64,000 nt of DNA from Polynucleobacter sp. CS-Odin-A6 (lineage in GTDB: Bacteria; Pseudomonadota; Gammaproteobacteria; Burkholderiales; Burkholderiaceae). Below are positions 42,038-53,304 of the stretch, in pieces. Location: contig NZ_JACVPD010000001.1 of NCBI RefSeq assembly GCF_018882095.1, positions 496,001 to 560,000 of the forward strand, written 5' to 3'. The first letter of the stretch is position 1. The number at the start of each line of letters is the position of its first letter. The translations under genes were made by a program, and so were the position numbers. The notes below the pieces were generated by a model. That model saw only the letters and a program-made list of their open reading frames with translations, searched no databases and was not told the origin of the DNA.

Positions 42038-44770
42038 ATGGAACAAGCCGCTAAAGAAACACTACCAATATCCCTAGAAGACGAAATGCGACGGTCCTAT
42101 TTGGACTACGCAATGAGCGTCATTGTCGGCAGAGCCCTGCCAGACGTGCGTGACGGCCTCAAACCGGTTCATCGACGGGTCTTATTCGCGATGTATGAAT
42201 TAAACAACGATTGGAACCGAGCTTACAAAAAATCTGCCCGTATAGTTGGCGATGTGATCGGTAAATATCACCCGCATGGCGATTCTGCGGTGTATGACAC
42301 GATTGTTCGTATGGCCCAAGATTTCTCTCTGCGCTATATGCTGATTGATGGTCAGGGCAACTTTGGCTCTGTAGACGGCGATAACGCTGCTGCGATGCGA
42401 TATACCGAGATCCGACTCCGCAAGATCGCCCATGAGTTATTGGCCGATTTGGACAAGGAAACCGTCGATTTTGGGCCAAATTACGATGGTAGCGAGAAAG
42501 AACCCCTGATTCTTCCTGCAAAAGTGCCTAATCTATTGATTAATGGTAGTTCTGGCATTGCGGTGGGTATGGCAACCAATATCCCGCCACATAACTTGGA
42601 TGAGGTTATTACGGCCTGTTTGCATGTACTCCACAACCCAGAGTGCACGATTGATGAGCTCATTGAGATCATTCCTGCGCCGGATTTTCCGACCGCCGGC
42701 ATTATTTACGGGGTTCAAGGCGTTCGTGAAGGCTACCGCACCGGCCGCGGCCGAGTAGTAATGCGTGCCAAAACCCACTTTGAAGATCTCGATAAAGGGG
42801 CTCGTCAGGCCATCATCGTTGATGAATTGCCCTATCAAGTAAATAAAAAGAACTTGCTTGAGCGTATTGCTGAGTTAGTGAATGAGAAAAAAGTAGAAGG
42901 TATTTCTGATCTGCGCGATGAGTCTGATAAGTCAGGTATGCGGGTGGTAATCGAGCTTAAGCGTGGCGAAGTGCCAGAGGTTGTCTTGAATAATCTCTAC
43001 AAGAGCACTCAGCTACAAGATAACTTCGGTATGAATATGGTGGCCTTGGTAGACAACCAGCCGCGCCTCCTGAACTTAAAGCAAATGCTCGAGTACTTCT
43101 TACAGCATCGCCGCGAAGTAGTCACACGTCGCACGATTTTTGAATTACGCAAAGCACGCGAGCGTGGCCATGTCCTTGAAGGTTTAGCTGTTGCATTGGC
43201 GAATATTGATGAATTCATTGCCATCATTAAAGCTGCTGCGAATCCAGTAGTCGCTAAACAAGAATTAATGAGCAAGGCATGGGATTCCTCTATGGTGCGT
43301 GAGATGTTGGCACGTGCGGAGACTGATACTCCCGGTGGTCGCAATGCGTATCGTCCTGAAGGTTTATTGCCAGAGTACGGCATGCAAACTACGGGTTTGT
43401 ATCGCTTATCCGATAGCCAGGCGCAAGAAATTTTGCAGATGCGTTTACAACGCTTGACTGGCCTTGAGCAAGACAAGATTGTGAATGAATACAAAGACGT
43501 AATGGCAGAAATTTCTGACTTACTCGACTTGCTCGCTAAGCCAGAACGAGTCACCCAAGTGATTGAGTCCGAGTTAAAAGAAGTTCAAGCAGAGTTTGGC
43601 ATTGCTGGTGGTGACAGTGGTCGTCGTTCATTCATTGAGATGAATGCCACTGAGCTGTTTACGGAAGATTTGATCACGCCGCAAGATATGGTGGTGACGC
43701 TTTCTAATACGGGTTACATGAAGAGTCAGCCTCTAAGTGAATATCGTGCCCAAAAGCGTGGCGGTCGTGGCAAACAAGCTGCAGCCACCAAAAATGAAGA
43801 TTGGATTGAAACACTCTTTGTTGCAAATACACACGACATCATTCTGTGCTTCTCTGATCGCGGCCGAATGTATTGGCTCAAGGTATGGGAAGTGCCGCAA
43901 GGTAGCCGTAACTCACGCGGTAAACCAATCGTCAATATGTTCCCATTGATCGAAGGTGAAAAAATTACCGTCATTCTCCCGATCAAGGGATACCAAGATG
44001 ATCATTACGTCTTCATGGCAACAAGTTTAGGTACAGTGAAGAAGACGCGTTTATCTGACTTCTCCAATCCTCGTAAGGCCGGAATTATTGCGGTGGACTT
44101 GAACGAAAACGACTTTTTGGTTGGCGCTGCCATTACCGATGGTCAGCATGATGTCATGTTGTTCTCTGATGCGGGTAAGGCAGTTCGCTTTGATGAGAAT
44201 GATGTGCGTCCAATGGGTCGTACAGCGCGCGGTGTGCGTGGTATGAATTTAGGCGTAGGTCATCAAGTGATTGCGATGTTAGTTGCGCCAGCTGAGGCTG
44301 CTGAAGGTGCTGAGGCAGCAGTGGTTGACGAGAATGGCCTAGCTATTCCAGCTATCCCAAGCAGCGTTCTCACTGCAACGGAAAATGGTTTTGGTAAGCG
44401 CACTCCGATTGGTGAATACACCCGTCATGGTCGCGGTACTAAAGGCATGATTGCGATTCAGACAACGGAGCGAAACGGTAAAGTAGTTGCTGCCTCATTA
44501 GTATCTCCTGAAGATCAAATTATGTTGATTACGACTGGTGGCATTTTGGTCCGTACCCGTGTTTCAGAGATTCGTGAGATGGGACGCGCTACTCAGGGTG
44601 TTACTTTGATCAACGTTGATGAAGGTACCCGTTTATCTGGTTTACAGCGGATTGCTGAAAGCGATTCTGATGATGAAAACGATCTTGATGAGGGCGAGGA
44701 AGTTGAGGGTGGTGATGTCTCCGCTGATCCAGCAGTCGACTCAAGTTCTAATGAAGCTGGCGATGCCTAA
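42038..44770 (+). CDS. gyrA: GyrA, DNA gyrase subunit A
   Basis: Type II topoisomerase subunit of 910 residues that cuts and rejoins DNA. The catalytic tyrosine is Tyr122 ([11 protein letters not shown]). The quinolone-binding residues Ser83 and Asp87 (GDSAVYD) have the sensitive form at E. coli numbering. The C-terminal wrapping domain contains the GyrA box (QKRGGRGK, around residue 569), an Ala/Glu-rich insertion (about 752-766) and ends in an acidic tail. There is no obvious ribosome site before the ATG. It leads into serC 31 bases later. Confidence 0.98.
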   Translation: MEQAAKETLPISLEDEMRRSYLDYAMSVIVGRALPDVRDGLKPVHRRVLFAMYELNNDWNRAYKKSARIVGDVIGKYHPHGDSAVYDTIVRMAQDFSLRYMLIDGQGNFGSVDGDNAAAMRYTEIRLRKIAHELLADLDKETVDFGPNYDGSEKEPLILPAKVPNLLINGSSGIAVGMATNIPPHNLDEVITACLHVLHNPECTIDELIEIIPAPDFPTAGIIYGVQGVREGYRTGRGRVVMRAKTHFEDLDKGARQAIIVDELPYQVNKKNLLERIAELVNEKKVEGISDLRDESDKSGMRVVIELKRGEVPEVVLNNLYKSTQLQDNFGMNMVALVDNQPRLLNLKQMLEYFLQHRREVVTRRTIFELRKARERGHVLEGLAVALANIDEFIAIIKAAANPVVAKQELMSKAWDSSMVREMLARAETDTPGGRNAYRPEGLLPEYGMQTTGLYRLSDSQAQEILQMRLQRLTGLEQDKIVNEYKDVMAEISDLLDLLAKPERVTQVIESELKEVQAEFGIAGGDSGRRSFIEMNATELFTEDLITPQDMVVTLSNTGYMKSQPLSEYRAQKRGGRGKQAAATKNEDWIETLFVANTHDIILCFSDRGRMYWLKVWEVPQGSRNSRGKPIVNMFPLIEGEKITVILPIKGYQDDHYVFMATSLGTVKKTRLSDFSNPRKAGIIAVDLNENDFLVGAAITDGQHDVMLFSDAGKAVRFDENDVRPMGRTARGVRGMNLGVGHQVIAMLVAPAEAAEGAEAAVVDENGLAIPAIPSSVLTATENGFGKRTPIGEYTRHGRGTKGMIAIQTTERNGKVVAASLVSPEDQIMLITTGGILVRTRVSEIREMGRATQGVTLINVDEGTRLSGLQRIAESDSDDENDLDEGEEVEGGDVSADPAVDSSSNEAGDA

Positions 44771-44801
44771 TTGGCATTCATACAAGGTCGATTAACACGC
44801 C

Positions 44802-45899
44802 ATGATGTTTGACCGCCGCATTTTTAATTTCGCTGCGGGGCCTGCTACTGTTCCTGAAGAGGTATTGAAGCAAGCTGCTGCAGAGATGTTGAATTGGCAG
44901 GGTTTAGGTGCTAGCGTCATGGAGGTCAGTCATCGTGGCAAAGAGTTTATGGCTCTTTATGAGGAAGTGTTGCAAGACCTCCGAACGCTGATGAATATCC
45001 CTGAAACGTATGAAATTTTGCTACTGCAAGGCGGTGGTCTCGGCCAGAACGCAGCTATTCCGATGAATCTCATGGACCTCGGTAAGAATGGACCTAAGGC
45101 AGACTTCTTGGTGACTGGCATTTGGTCCGAAAAATCCTTCAAAGAAGCGGATAAGTACGGCGTTGCCCATCTAGCGGCATCGTCTGCGGCAGAAAAATTC
45201 AATACGATTCCAGCGCGATCGACTTGGCAATTATCGGATGATGTAGCCTATGTGCACTACTGTGCCAATGAAACGATTGGTGGCGTAGAGTTTCCCGATG
45301 TACCAGAGGTAAACGGCAAGCTTTTAGTAGCCGATATTTCCAGCAATATTCTTTCCAAAGAAATGGACGTCACGAAATGTGGTGTTTGGTTTGCTGGTGC
45401 CCAAAAAAATATTGGCCCTTCTGGCGTGACGATTGTGGTCGTGCGCAAAGATTTAATGGGTCATAGCATGAAGATCACCCCTTCCATTTGGGATTGGGCT
45501 AAGCAAGCAGCAACGCAATCGATGTTAAACACCCCGCCAACATTCTCCATTTACATGGCTGGTCTTGGATTCAAGTGGTTACTCAAGCGCGGGGGCGTGA
45601 AAGCGATTGAGAAAGTCAATCAAGAGAAATCAGCCCTACTTTATGACTTCTTAGATCAAAGTAGTTTGTATGAGAGTCGCGTCAACAAAGCATATCGTTC
45701 TAGAATGAATGTGACTTTCTTCTTGAAAGATGAGAACCTAAACGCAGAATTTTTGGCCCAATCGAATGACGCTGGATTGGTTGCATTGCGGGGCCACAAG
45801 GCGGCGGGTGGAATGCGTGCGAGTATTTACAACGCAATGCCACTCGAGGGTGTCAAAGCCTTAGTGGAATTTATGCGTGACTTTGAAAGGCGTGCCTAA
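44802..45899 (+). CDS. serC: SerC, phosphoserine aminotransferase
   Basis: PLP enzyme of 365 residues converting 3-phosphohydroxypyruvate to phosphoserine, also used in pyridoxal phosphate synthesis. FNFAAGPATVPEEVL at the N-terminus and the PLP lysine Lys202 (FAGAQKNIGPSG) are diagnostic. It is first of the aromatic supraoperon after gyrA, and its stop overlaps the pheA start by one base. Confidence 0.97.
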   Translation: MMFDRRIFNFAAGPATVPEEVLKQAAAEMLNWQGLGASVMEVSHRGKEFMALYEEVLQDLRTLMNIPETYEILLLQGGGLGQNAAIPMNLMDLGKNGPKADFLVTGIWSEKSFKEADKYGVAHLAASSAAEKFNTIPARSTWQLSDDVAYVHYCANETIGGVEFPDVPEVNGKLLVADISSNILSKEMDVTKCGVWFAGAQKNIGPSGVTIVVVRKDLMGHSMKITPSIWDWAKQAATQSMLNTPPTFSIYMAGLGFKWLLKRGGVKAIEKVNQEKSALLYDFLDQSSLYESRVNKAYRSRMNVTFFLKDENLNAEFLAQSNDAGLVALRGHKAAGGMRASIYNAMPLEGVKALVEFMRDFERRA

Positions 45900-46993
45900 T
45901 GAGCTCCAAAGACCCGAGTACTGAAGAACAGCGCTTAGCGCCAATACGCGACAAGATTGATGCACTGGATGCAGCAATTTTGGACTTGCTGACTCAGCGT
46001 GCCAAGGCTGCGCAAGAGGTAGGTCACATCAAAGGTGGTTTCGCCTCACCGGTATTTAGGCCGGAGCGTGAGCGTCAAGTTGTTGCCAGGCTTCAGGAAA
46101 TTAGTCAGGGCCCATTGTTGCCGGATGGGATTGCCGCAATTTGGCGTGAAGTGATGTCAGCATGTAGGGCGCTTGAAGCGCGTCAGACGATTGCTTATCT
46201 TGGGCCTGTAGGTACATTCTCAGAACAAGCAGCCCAAACCTATTTCGGTCACTCCATCGCGGGCTTGCCTTGCAACAGCCTCGATGAAGTATTTAAAGCT
46301 GTAGAGAAGGGGGCCGCTCAATTTGGCGTGGTTCCCGTCGAAAATTCCAGCGAAGGTGCGATATCCAGAACATTGGACTTGCTTCTGGATTCTTCCATGC
46401 GCATTAGCGGCGAGATCGTTCTTCCCATTCGACACCATCTCTTAACTAAGAGCGGTAATTTAGATGGTGTGACTACGGTATGTGCTCACGCCCAGGCTTT
46501 AGCGCAATGTCAACAATGGTTGAGCTTGCATGCCCCGCAACTCAAGCGTCAAGCTGTGAGCAGCAATGCTGAAGCCGCTCGGATGGCATCAGTGGATTCG
46601 ACTTTGGCAGCGATTGCTGGCGACCCTGCACAAGAGGCTTATGGCTTACAGGCAGTTGCTGTGCAGATTCAGGATGATCCTCACAACCGTACTCGATTTG
46701 TAGTGGTTGGGACTTATGAATGTCAGCCTACTGGCAAAGACCAGACTTCCTTGGTACTTTCCGTAGATAACCAACCTGGTGCCGTACATCGCCTCTTGGA
46801 GCCGCTAGCAAAGCATGGTGTCTCAATGAATCGTTTTGAGTCTCGCCCTGCACGTAAGGGAACTTGGGAGTATCACTTTTATATTGATGTGGCTGGTCAT
46901 GCTGAAGATGCAAAAGTAGCCAAAGCATTGGTAGAGCTGAAAGCAAGTGCAGCCTTTTATAAAAATCTGGGTTCATACCCCCATTCAGCATGA
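45899..46993 (+). CDS. pheA: PheA, chorismate mutase/prephenate dehydratase
   Basis: Bifunctional enzyme of phenylalanine synthesis, 364 residues. An AroQ chorismate mutase domain (about 12-95, IRDKIDALDAAILDLLTQRAK) is followed by prephenate dehydratase (about 98-275, with the catalytic NRTRF) and a C-terminal ACT domain with the ESRP motif for phenylalanine feedback (NRFESRPARKGTWEY). It overlaps serC and hisC. Confidence 0.97.
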   Translation: MSSKDPSTEEQRLAPIRDKIDALDAAILDLLTQRAKAAQEVGHIKGGFASPVFRPERERQVVARLQEISQGPLLPDGIAAIWREVMSACRALEARQTIAYLGPVGTFSEQAAQTYFGHSIAGLPCNSLDEVFKAVEKGAAQFGVVPVENSSEGAISRTLDLLLDSSMRISGEIVLPIRHHLLTKSGNLDGVTTVCAHAQALAQCQQWLSLHAPQLKRQAVSSNAEAARMASVDSTLAAIAGDPAQEAYGLQAVAVQIQDDPHNRTRFVVVGTYECQPTGKDQTSLVLSVDNQPGAVHRLLEPLAKHGVSMNRFESRPARKGTWEYHFYIDVAGHAEDAKVAKALVELKASAAFYKNLGSYPHSA

Positions 46994-48114
46994 GTGCTCG
47001 GATTGGTTTAAAGCATATTCAAGCGATAGCGCCTTATGTTGGTGGGCGACCTATTGGCGAGGTTGCACGCGAATACGGTCTAGACGAAAGCAAGATTGTG
47101 AAGCTGGCATCCAATGAAAATCCTTTGGGAATACCACAGTCTGCTAAAGAAGCGATGCTCAAGGCTGCTAGTGATTTAGGGCGTTACCCTGATTCCAATG
47201 GCTTTGAGCTCAAACAGGTTTTATCTACCCGCTTAGGTGTCCCAGTGGACTGGATTACTTTGGGTAATGGTAGCAATGACATCTTAGAGCTGGCAGCACG
47301 GGCAGTGGCCCAATTTGGTGACGAGGTCATTTTTTCTCGCCATGCATTTGCTGTTTATCCCTTGGCTACCCAAGCTGTTGGGGCTAAGGCGATTGAGGTT
47401 GCTCCCACTGCTACTTATGGCCATGACTTAGCTGCGATGTTACAAGCGGTTAAAGCATCCGGCGATAAAGCAAAGTTAGTCTTTGTTGCCAATCCCAATA
47501 ATCCCACTGGTAGTTATTTGTCGGCAAAAGAGATCGAAGATTTCTTGATGACTGTTCCTGCTCATGTGGTGATAGTACTGGATGAGGCTTACAACGAGTA
47601 CCTTGCCCCTGAACAGCGTTATGACGCCATTGCCTGGATCAAACGTTTCCCGAATATGATTTTGTCTCGTAGCTTCTCTAAAGCCTATGGTCTGGCTGGC
47701 CTACGAATTGGTTACGGTGTAGCGCAACCACCGTTAACGGATCTACTCAATCGTATTCGTCAGCCTTTTAATGTGAATAGTCTGGCTCAAGCCGCAGCCA
47801 TTGCTGCATTTCAGGACTCCGCTTTCTTGCAGCAAGGTTTTGAATTGAATCGTGCGGGGCTTACTCAGCTCACTCAAGCATTTGATAGTCTCGGCCTGAC
47901 ATATTTACCTTCCGCTGGTAACTTTGTCTTGGTAAAAGTGGGCGATGATGATCAAGCGGGCGCACGCATCAATTTAGAGTTATTGAAGCACGGCATTATT
48001 GTTCGTCCGGTAGGTAATTACGGTCTGCCACAGTGGCTTCGAATCTCCATCGGTTTGCCAGAAGAAAACGCGGCTTTTATTGGGGCTTTAAAAGCAATTC
48101 TGGCGCAACAGTAA
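46990..48114 (+). CDS. hisC: HisC-type histidinol-phosphate/aromatic aminotransferase
   Basis: Class I/II PLP aminotransferase of 374 residues; PLP lysine Lys231 (SRSFSKAYGLAG), with NPNNPTG at 168-174 and DEAYNEY at 198-204. In this supraoperon the enzyme is thought to serve both histidine and aromatic amino acid synthesis. Start and pheA stop overlap (ATGA). Confidence 0.92.
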   Translation: MSARIGLKHIQAIAPYVGGRPIGEVAREYGLDESKIVKLASNENPLGIPQSAKEAMLKAASDLGRYPDSNGFELKQVLSTRLGVPVDWITLGNGSNDILELAARAVAQFGDEVIFSRHAFAVYPLATQAVGAKAIEVAPTATYGHDLAAMLQAVKASGDKAKLVFVANPNNPTGSYLSAKEIEDFLMTVPAHVVIVLDEAYNEYLAPEQRYDAIAWIKRFPNMILSRSFSKAYGLAGLRIGYGVAQPPLTDLLNRIRQPFNVNSLAQAAAIAAFQDSAFLQQGFELNRAGLTQLTQAFDSLGLTYLPSAGNFVLVKVGDDDQAGARINLELLKHGIIVRPVGNYGLPQWLRISIGLPEENAAFIGALKAILAQQ

Positions 48115-48138
48115 TTACAGAATAAAAAAGAATCATCA

Positions 48139-49020
48139 ATGACCATTATTAATCCAAGCAGTAATTACGGTACCGTCACCATCGTGGGTGTTGGACTGAT
48201 TGGCGCTTCATTGGGATTAGCGCTCAAGCAAGCTGGGGTGGTAACTCAAGTTTTAGGCGTTGGTCGTAGCAAAGAAAATTTAGATCAAGCGCTGAAGATG
48301 GGCGCGATTGATGGTGTGGTGGATTTAGTTGAGGCTGCCAAGCAATCGGACGTGATTGTTCTTTGCATCCCGGTAGCGCAAATGCGCGCCGCATTCGAAA
48401 CGATTGAGCCACATCTTGAATCTCGCACCATGATCACGGATGCTGGGAGTACTAAGGGAGATGTGATTTTGGCGGCCAAGGAAGTGTTGGGCAAGAAGGC
48501 CTGTCAGTTTGTACCCGCTCATCCTATTGCTGGCGGCGCGCAACATGGTGCTAGCGCCGCTAAGGCCGATTTATTTCAGGGCAAGCAAACCATTATTTGT
48601 CCTCTGCAAGAAAATTCTCCGCAAGATACCGATTTAATTGAAGGTTTCTGGCAGTCTGTTGGTTCTATAGTGAAGCAGATTTCTAATGTACAGCATGATG
48701 CTATTTATGCTGCCGTATCGCATTTGCCGCATATTTTGTCTTACGCATTGATGGCTAGCGTGGTGAATTCCGAAGATGCCGATCAAAAGCTAAGTCATGT
48801 GGGCGCAGGATTTAAGGATTTCACACGCATTGCGGCCTCAAGTCCTGAGATGTGGCGTGATATTTGTTTGGGTAATCGCACTGCGGTTCTCAAGGAGTTG
48901 GATCAATATCTCTTAATCGTGACTCACATGCGCAAACTCATTGCTGAGAATGATGGCGCCGGCTTAGAGAAATTATTTAACAAGGCAAGCAAAGCACGTC
49001 AAGATTTGGATGTGTTGTGA
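48139..49020 (+). CDS. tyrA: TyrA, prephenate (or arogenate) dehydrogenase
   Basis: NAD(P)-dependent enzyme of tyrosine synthesis, 293 residues. The nucleotide-binding motif [18 protein letters not shown] lies near residues 13-30, and DAGSTKGDV and PAHPIAGG (the latter with the catalytic His) follow. It has no mutase or ACT domain. It overlaps aroA by one base. Confidence 0.95.
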   Translation: MTIINPSSNYGTVTIVGVGLIGASLGLALKQAGVVTQVLGVGRSKENLDQALKMGAIDGVVDLVEAAKQSDVIVLCIPVAQMRAAFETIEPHLESRTMITDAGSTKGDVILAAKEVLGKKACQFVPAHPIAGGAQHGASAAKADLFQGKQTIICPLQENSPQDTDLIEGFWQSVGSIVKQISNVQHDAIYAAVSHLPHILSYALMASVVNSEDADQKLSHVGAGFKDFTRIAASSPEMWRDICLGNRTAVLKELDQYLLIVTHMRKLIAENDGAGLEKLFNKASKARQDLDVL

Positions 49021-50348
49021 TGGGTGGAACGCCTGATATAAAAGTAGGGCCATATAAGCGAGCACAAGGCTCGATTGTATTGCCAGGCTCCAAGAGTATT
49101 TCCAACCGCGTTTTGTTATTAGCAGCGCTATCTAGCGGAACTACGACTCTTAAAAACTTACTGGATGCTGATGACACGCAGGTGATGCGCAATGCTTTGC
49201 GAAAACTGGGTCTGACGGTAACCGATCAAGCAAATAATGTGTGTGTGGTGCAAGGTTGTGGTGGCAAATTTCCGGTGAAAGATGCCGATCTCTTTATGGG
49301 TAATGCCGGTACAGCCATTCGTCCGCTGACTGCAGCGCTGGCGATGCAGGGTGGTAACTATCGTTTATCGGGCGTGCCGAGAATGCATGAACGCCCAATC
49401 CGTGATTTGGTGGATGGCTTGCGTCAGGTTGGCGCAAAAATTGATTACGAATTACAAGAAGGTTATCCGCCCATTCAGATTCTGGCATCTGATATTGAAA
49501 TCAAAGATGTTGTTCAGGTTCGCGGGGATGTGTCTAGTCAGTTTCTGACGGCCTTGCTGATGGCTTTACCTTTAGTGGCTAAAGAGCCTGTCAAGATTGA
49601 GGTCATCGGTGAATTGATTTCTCGTCCATATATTGAGATCACTCTGAAGCTCATGGCTCGCTTTGGTGTAAATGTCACCTGCCCTGACAATCAGTTATTC
49701 ATTATTCCTGCAAAGACCTCTAATGCTGTTTACAAGAGCCCAGGCTCATTGTCTGTAGAAGGAGATGCCTCTTCGGCTTCTTACTTCCTTGCCCTTGGCG
49801 CTATTGGCGGCGGTCCCGTGAAAGTATTGGGTGTTGGCAAAGATAGCATTCAAGGTGATGTTGCCTTTGCCCATGCGCTGGCGCTCATGGGTGCCAACAT
49901 CACTACGGGCGAGGATTGGATTGAAGTTGCTGGCGTGAAGAATGCCAATGGCAAGCTTAATGGCATCACGCTGGATTGCACAGAAATCCCTGATGCAGCG
50001 ATGACTTTGGCTGCCCTCGCTTTATTTGCCGAAGGCCCAACGCGCTTAAACAATATTGCCAGCTGGCGCGTGAAAGAAACAGATCGTATCGCCGCAATGG
50101 CAACAGAGTTAAAAAAGTTAGGCGCTAGCGTTGAAGAGGGTGCTGACTATATCGAGGTTCAAGCGCCTCAATCACTTGCCGATTGGAAATCACCCAGTGA
50201 AGGTATTGATACTTATGATGACCATCGCATGGCGATGTGTTTCTCATTAGCGGCTTTTGGCCCAAACGCGTTGCAGATCAATGATTTCAATTGCGTAGCA
50301 AAAACCTTTCCAACTTACTTTGCTGAATTTGCAAAGATTGTTTCCTAG
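49020..50348 (+). CDS. aroA: AroA, 5-enolpyruvylshikimate-3-phosphate synthase
   Basis: Shikimate pathway enzyme of 442 residues. I take ATG 49020, which shares a base with the tyrA TGA; a GTG three bases earlier is in frame. [10 protein letters not shown] at 21-30, [10 protein letters not shown] at 94-103 and [10 protein letters not shown] at 121-130 are the class I EPSP synthase motifs, with the glycine and proline of the glyphosate site unchanged. Confidence 0.97.
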   Translation: MGGTPDIKVGPYKRAQGSIVLPGSKSISNRVLLLAALSSGTTTLKNLLDADDTQVMRNALRKLGLTVTDQANNVCVVQGCGGKFPVKDADLFMGNAGTAIRPLTAALAMQGGNYRLSGVPRMHERPIRDLVDGLRQVGAKIDYELQEGYPPIQILASDIEIKDVVQVRGDVSSQFLTALLMALPLVAKEPVKIEVIGELISRPYIEITLKLMARFGVNVTCPDNQLFIIPAKTSNAVYKSPGSLSVEGDASSASYFLALGAIGGGPVKVLGVGKDSIQGDVAFAHALALMGANITTGEDWIEVAGVKNANGKLNGITLDCTEIPDAAMTLAALALFAEGPTRLNNIASWRVKETDRIAAMATELKKLGASVEEGADYIEVQAPQSLADWKSPSEGIDTYDDHRMAMCFSLAAFGPNALQINDFNCVAKTFPTYFAEFAKIVS

Positions 50349-50360
50349 AATCCTCTTTTA

Positions 50361-51023
50361 ATGAATTTTCCTCCAGTTATCGCTATTGATGGACCTACTG
50401 CCTCAGGCAAAGGGACTGTGGCCTCATTGGTGGCGGAAAAGTTAGGCTTTCATTACCTGGATAGCGGGGCGCTTTATCGTTTAGTGGCTTTGGGCAGTCA
50501 AAAAGCGTCCATTGACCCTCAAAATGGCTCAGAACTCGGTATTTTAGCTAAAAACCTCGTGATTTCCTTCAAAAATGGCCAAATTCTGCTGAATTCTGAG
50601 GATGTAACTGAGGCTATTCGCACTGAAAGTGTTGGTTTATGTGCCTCAATCATTGCGGCTCATCCAGAGGTTCGGCAGGCTTTAGTAGGGGTTCAACGCA
50701 GTTTTCGTCAATCTCCAGGTCTGGTGGCTGATGGCCGAGACATGGCCAGCGTCCTATTTCCAGATGCAGCGCTGAAGGTTTTCTTGACGGCGACAGCAGA
50801 AGCGAGAGCCGAGCGTCGGTATAAGCAATTGATAGCTAAGGGAATTTCTGCTAAACTAGTTGACTTATTGCATGATTTGCAGGTGCGCGATGCCAGAGAT
50901 AGTAGTCGAGGCGCAGCGCCCCTGATAGTTGCAGCAGACGCCAAAGTGCTAGAAACATCTGAATTATCGATAGATCAAGCAGTTAAGACGGTTTTAGATT
51001 GGTATCAATCAAAAGCAGCTTAG
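50361..51023 (+). CDS. cmk: Cmk, cytidylate kinase
   Basis: Phosphorylates CMP and dCMP; 220 residues. The P-loop GPTASGKGT is at 11-19, DSGALYR follows at about 35-41, and [13 protein letters not shown] carries the substrate-binding residues. It is the usual gene between aroA and rpsA in beta- and gammaproteobacteria. Confidence 0.97.
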   Translation: MNFPPVIAIDGPTASGKGTVASLVAEKLGFHYLDSGALYRLVALGSQKASIDPQNGSELGILAKNLVISFKNGQILLNSEDVTEAIRTESVGLCASIIAAHPEVRQALVGVQRSFRQSPGLVADGRDMASVLFPDAALKVFLTATAEARAERRYKQLIAKGISAKLVDLLHDLQVRDARDSSRGAAPLIVAADAKVLETSELSIDQAVKTVLDWYQSKAA

Positions 51024-51135
51024 TTTTATTTGGTGGGAAGTCAAAAGCAGGAGTAGAAGTAGTTTTGGTGTCTTGAGGAACTCTACAACGCGATTTTCTA
51101 ATTGAGCGTGTTTCTTGGGACTTTTTTAACCTAAC

Positions 51136-51173
51136 CCGTCGGGCCTTCTGACGGCACAAAGTGAATATATAAA
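51136..51173 (+). promoter_or_regulatory. rpsA leader: short hairpin and start without ribosome site
   Basis: CCGTC (51136-51140) can pair with GACGG (51150-51154). The stretch before the ATG (GTGAATATATAAA) is A/T-rich with no Shine-Dalgarno sequence. In gammaproteobacteria the rpsA leader also lacks a strong site and is used for self-regulation by S1; the same may hold here. Confidence 0.4.
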
Positions 51174-52847
51174 ATGTCTGAATCATTTGCAGAATTATTT
51201 GAAGAATCATTAACCCGATCGAATATGAAGACCGGCCAAGTTATTTCGGCTGAAGTCCTTCGCATCGACCATAACTTCGTCGTTGTTAACGCTGGCTTAA
51301 AGTCTGAAGCGTTTATTCCTGTTGAAGAATTCCATAACGACGCTGGCGAGATTGAAGTCGCTCCTGGCGATTTCGTTTCTGTTGCGATTGACGCTCTTGA
51401 GAACGGCTATGGCGACACCATCCTTTCCCGTGACAAAGCAAAACGCTTGGCATCATGGATGAATTTAGAGAAAGCGCTCGAGCAAGCTGAAATCGTTACT
51501 GGTACTGTTACCGGTAAGGTTAAGGGCGGCTTGACTGTCATGGTTAACGGTATCCGCGCATTCTTGCCTGGATCACTCGTTGATACACGCCCAATCAAAG
51601 ACACCAGCCCTTACGAAGGTAAGACGATGGAGTTTAAGGTTATCAAGTTGGATCGTAAGCGCAACAACGTGGTGTTGTCACGTCGTGCGGTAGTTGAAGC
51701 TAGCCAAGGTGAAGAGCGTGCGAAGTTGATGTCTAACCTCAAAGAAGGTAGCGTTGTTCAAGGTATCGTGAAGAACATCACTGACTACGGCGCGTTCGTA
51801 GATCTCGGTGGTATCGATGGCCTCTTGCATATTACCGATTTGGCATGGCGTCGTGTGCGTCACCCAAGCGAGATGTTGACTGTTGGTCAAGAAGTAACAG
51901 CAAAGATTTTGAAGTTTGATCAAGAGAAGAACCGTGTGTCACTTGGCGTGAAGCAACTTGGTGATGATCCATGGGTTGGTATCGCACGTCGTTACCCACC
52001 GAATACCCGTTTGTTCGGTAAAGTAACTAACCTGACTGACTACGGTGCGTTCGTAGAAATCGAATCCGGTATCGAAGGTTTGGTACACGTTTCTGAAATG
52101 GACTGGACCAATAAAAACGTTGCTCCAAGCAAAGCTACTGCATTAGGAACCGAAGTTGAAGTCATGGTTCTCGATATTGATGAAGACAAGCGCCGTATTA
52201 GCTTGGGCATCAAGCAGTGCAAAGCCAATCCATGGGAAGAGTTCTCACGTGGCCAACAAAAAGGCGATAAGTTAACTGGCGCAATTAAGTCTATTACTGA
52301 CTTTGGTGTATTCATTGGCTTGCCTGGCGGTATCGATGGTTTAGTTCACCTCTCAGACCTCTCATGGAATGAGCCTGGTGAAGAAGCGGTTAAGCGATAC
52401 AAAAAAGGCGACGAAGTGGAAGCCACTGTATTGGCCATTGATGTTGAGAAAGAGCGTATCTCTCTCGGTATCAAGCAATTGTCTGGTGACCCATTTAATA
52501 ACTACACATCGGTTAGCGACAAGGGTAGCCTCGTCACTGGTACTGTGAAGGCTGTTGATGCCAAAGGTGCAACGATTCACTTAGCTGATGAAGTTGAAGC
52601 TTACTTACGTGCTTCTGAGATCTCAACAGATCGCGTTGAAGATGCACGCAATGTACTGAAAGAAGGCGATAGCGTTACTGCCATGATCATTAACATTGAT
52701 CGTAAGTCACGTGTTATCAATCTTTCAATCAAAGCAAAAGACAGCTCTGACCAACAAGATGCAATGAGCAAGCTCCAAGGTGATGCGCAGTCTGGCACGA
52801 CCAACTTGGGCGCTTTGTTAAAAGCCAAGATGGATAATCAAGGTTAA
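51174..52847 (+). CDS. rpsA: RpsA, 30S ribosomal protein S1
   Basis: Ribosomal mRNA-binding protein of 557 residues built of six S1 (OB-fold) repeats. Clear copies begin at [71 protein letters not shown] and [11 protein letters not shown]. The length is normal. Codon choice looks more biased than in its neighbours, fitting high expression. Confidence 0.98.
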   Translation: MSESFAELFEESLTRSNMKTGQVISAEVLRIDHNFVVVNAGLKSEAFIPVEEFHNDAGEIEVAPGDFVSVAIDALENGYGDTILSRDKAKRLASWMNLEKALEQAEIVTGTVTGKVKGGLTVMVNGIRAFLPGSLVDTRPIKDTSPYEGKTMEFKVIKLDRKRNNVVLSRRAVVEASQGEERAKLMSNLKEGSVVQGIVKNITDYGAFVDLGGIDGLLHITDLAWRRVRHPSEMLTVGQEVTAKILKFDQEKNRVSLGVKQLGDDPWVGIARRYPPNTRLFGKVTNLTDYGAFVEIESGIEGLVHVSEMDWTNKNVAPSKATALGTEVEVMVLDIDEDKRRISLGIKQCKANPWEEFSRGQQKGDKLTGAIKSITDFGVFIGLPGGIDGLVHLSDLSWNEPGEEAVKRYKKGDEVEATVLAIDVEKERISLGIKQLSGDPFNNYTSVSDKGSLVTGTVKAVDAKGATIHLADEVEAYLRASEISTDRVEDARNVLKEGDSVTAMIINIDRKSRVINLSIKAKDSSDQQDAMSKLQGDAQSGTTNLGALLKAKMDNQG

Positions 52848-52855
52848 ATCAATAT

Positions 52856-52893
52856 CGCCGCTTTCCACTAGGAGAGCGGCGGTTATTTATTGA
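52856..52893 (+). terminator. Hairpin between rpsA and ihfB (partial terminator)
   Basis: CGCCGCTTTC (52856-52865) pairs with GAGAGCGGCG (52872-52881) over 10 bp with one G-U pair, followed by a short T-rich stretch. It probably reduces readthrough from rpsA into ihfB. Confidence 0.6.
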
Positions 52894-52899
52894 TAGATC

Positions 52900-53244
52900 A
52901 TGTCAGATCAAGAGCAACAAGCAATTACTCGCTCCGAACTTGTGGAGAGCTTGGCGGAACAATTCCCCCAACTTCTTCCGAGGGATGTCGAGTTAGCAGT
53001 AAAAACATTGCTAGATACAATGACTCACGCTTTAGCCGAAGGTAAGCGAATTGAGTTGCGTGGGGTTGGAAGCTTTGTTTTGCATCACCGTCCTGCACGC
53101 GCTGGTCGTAATCCAAAATCTGGTGAGAAAGTATTGATTCCGGAGAAGCGGGTCCCGCATTTCAAGCCTGGTAAAGAATTACGTGAGCGGGTTGATTACA
53201 AGCCTTTAAAGCAAGTGAGCCCTAAAGAGGGTTCAGGTGCCTAG
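52900..53244 (+). CDS. ihfB: IhfB, integration host factor beta subunit
   Basis: DNA-bending nucleoid protein of 114 residues. [17 protein letters not shown] opens the HU/IHF fold, [27 protein letters not shown] is the beta-arm with the DNA-intercalating proline region, and [13 protein letters not shown] ends the fold. About 15 extra C-terminal residues exceed E. coli IHF beta, as in other Burkholderiales. It partners IhfA, encoded elsewhere. Confidence 0.96.
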   Translation: MSDQEQQAITRSELVESLAEQFPQLLPRDVELAVKTLLDTMTHALAEGKRIELRGVGSFVLHHRPARAGRNPKSGEKVLIPEKRVPHFKPGKELRERVDYKPLKQVSPKEGSGA

Positions 53245-53263
53245 TCACATAGCGCACATCCAT

Positions 53264-53286
53264 TGGTCCATTCGGACCATTTTTTT
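53264..53286 (+). terminator. Intrinsic terminator between ihfB and lapB
   Basis: TGGTCC (53264-53269) pairs with GGACCA (53274-53279) around the loop ATTC and runs directly into seven T residues. The stem is short but the T tract is clean. Confidence 0.7.
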
Positions 53287-53304
53287 ATTGAAGTTCTGCA
53301 CATC

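Noticed and set aside
43009-43554. A 181-codon antisense open frame inside gyrA
   Set aside because: It lies wholly within a highly conserved gene and its translation is Arg/Ser-rich without any family features, typical of a codon-bias shadow.
53263-53304. GTG start for lapB 42 bases further upstream
   Set aside because: It would begin just before the terminator stem and add polar residues ahead of the membrane anchor.
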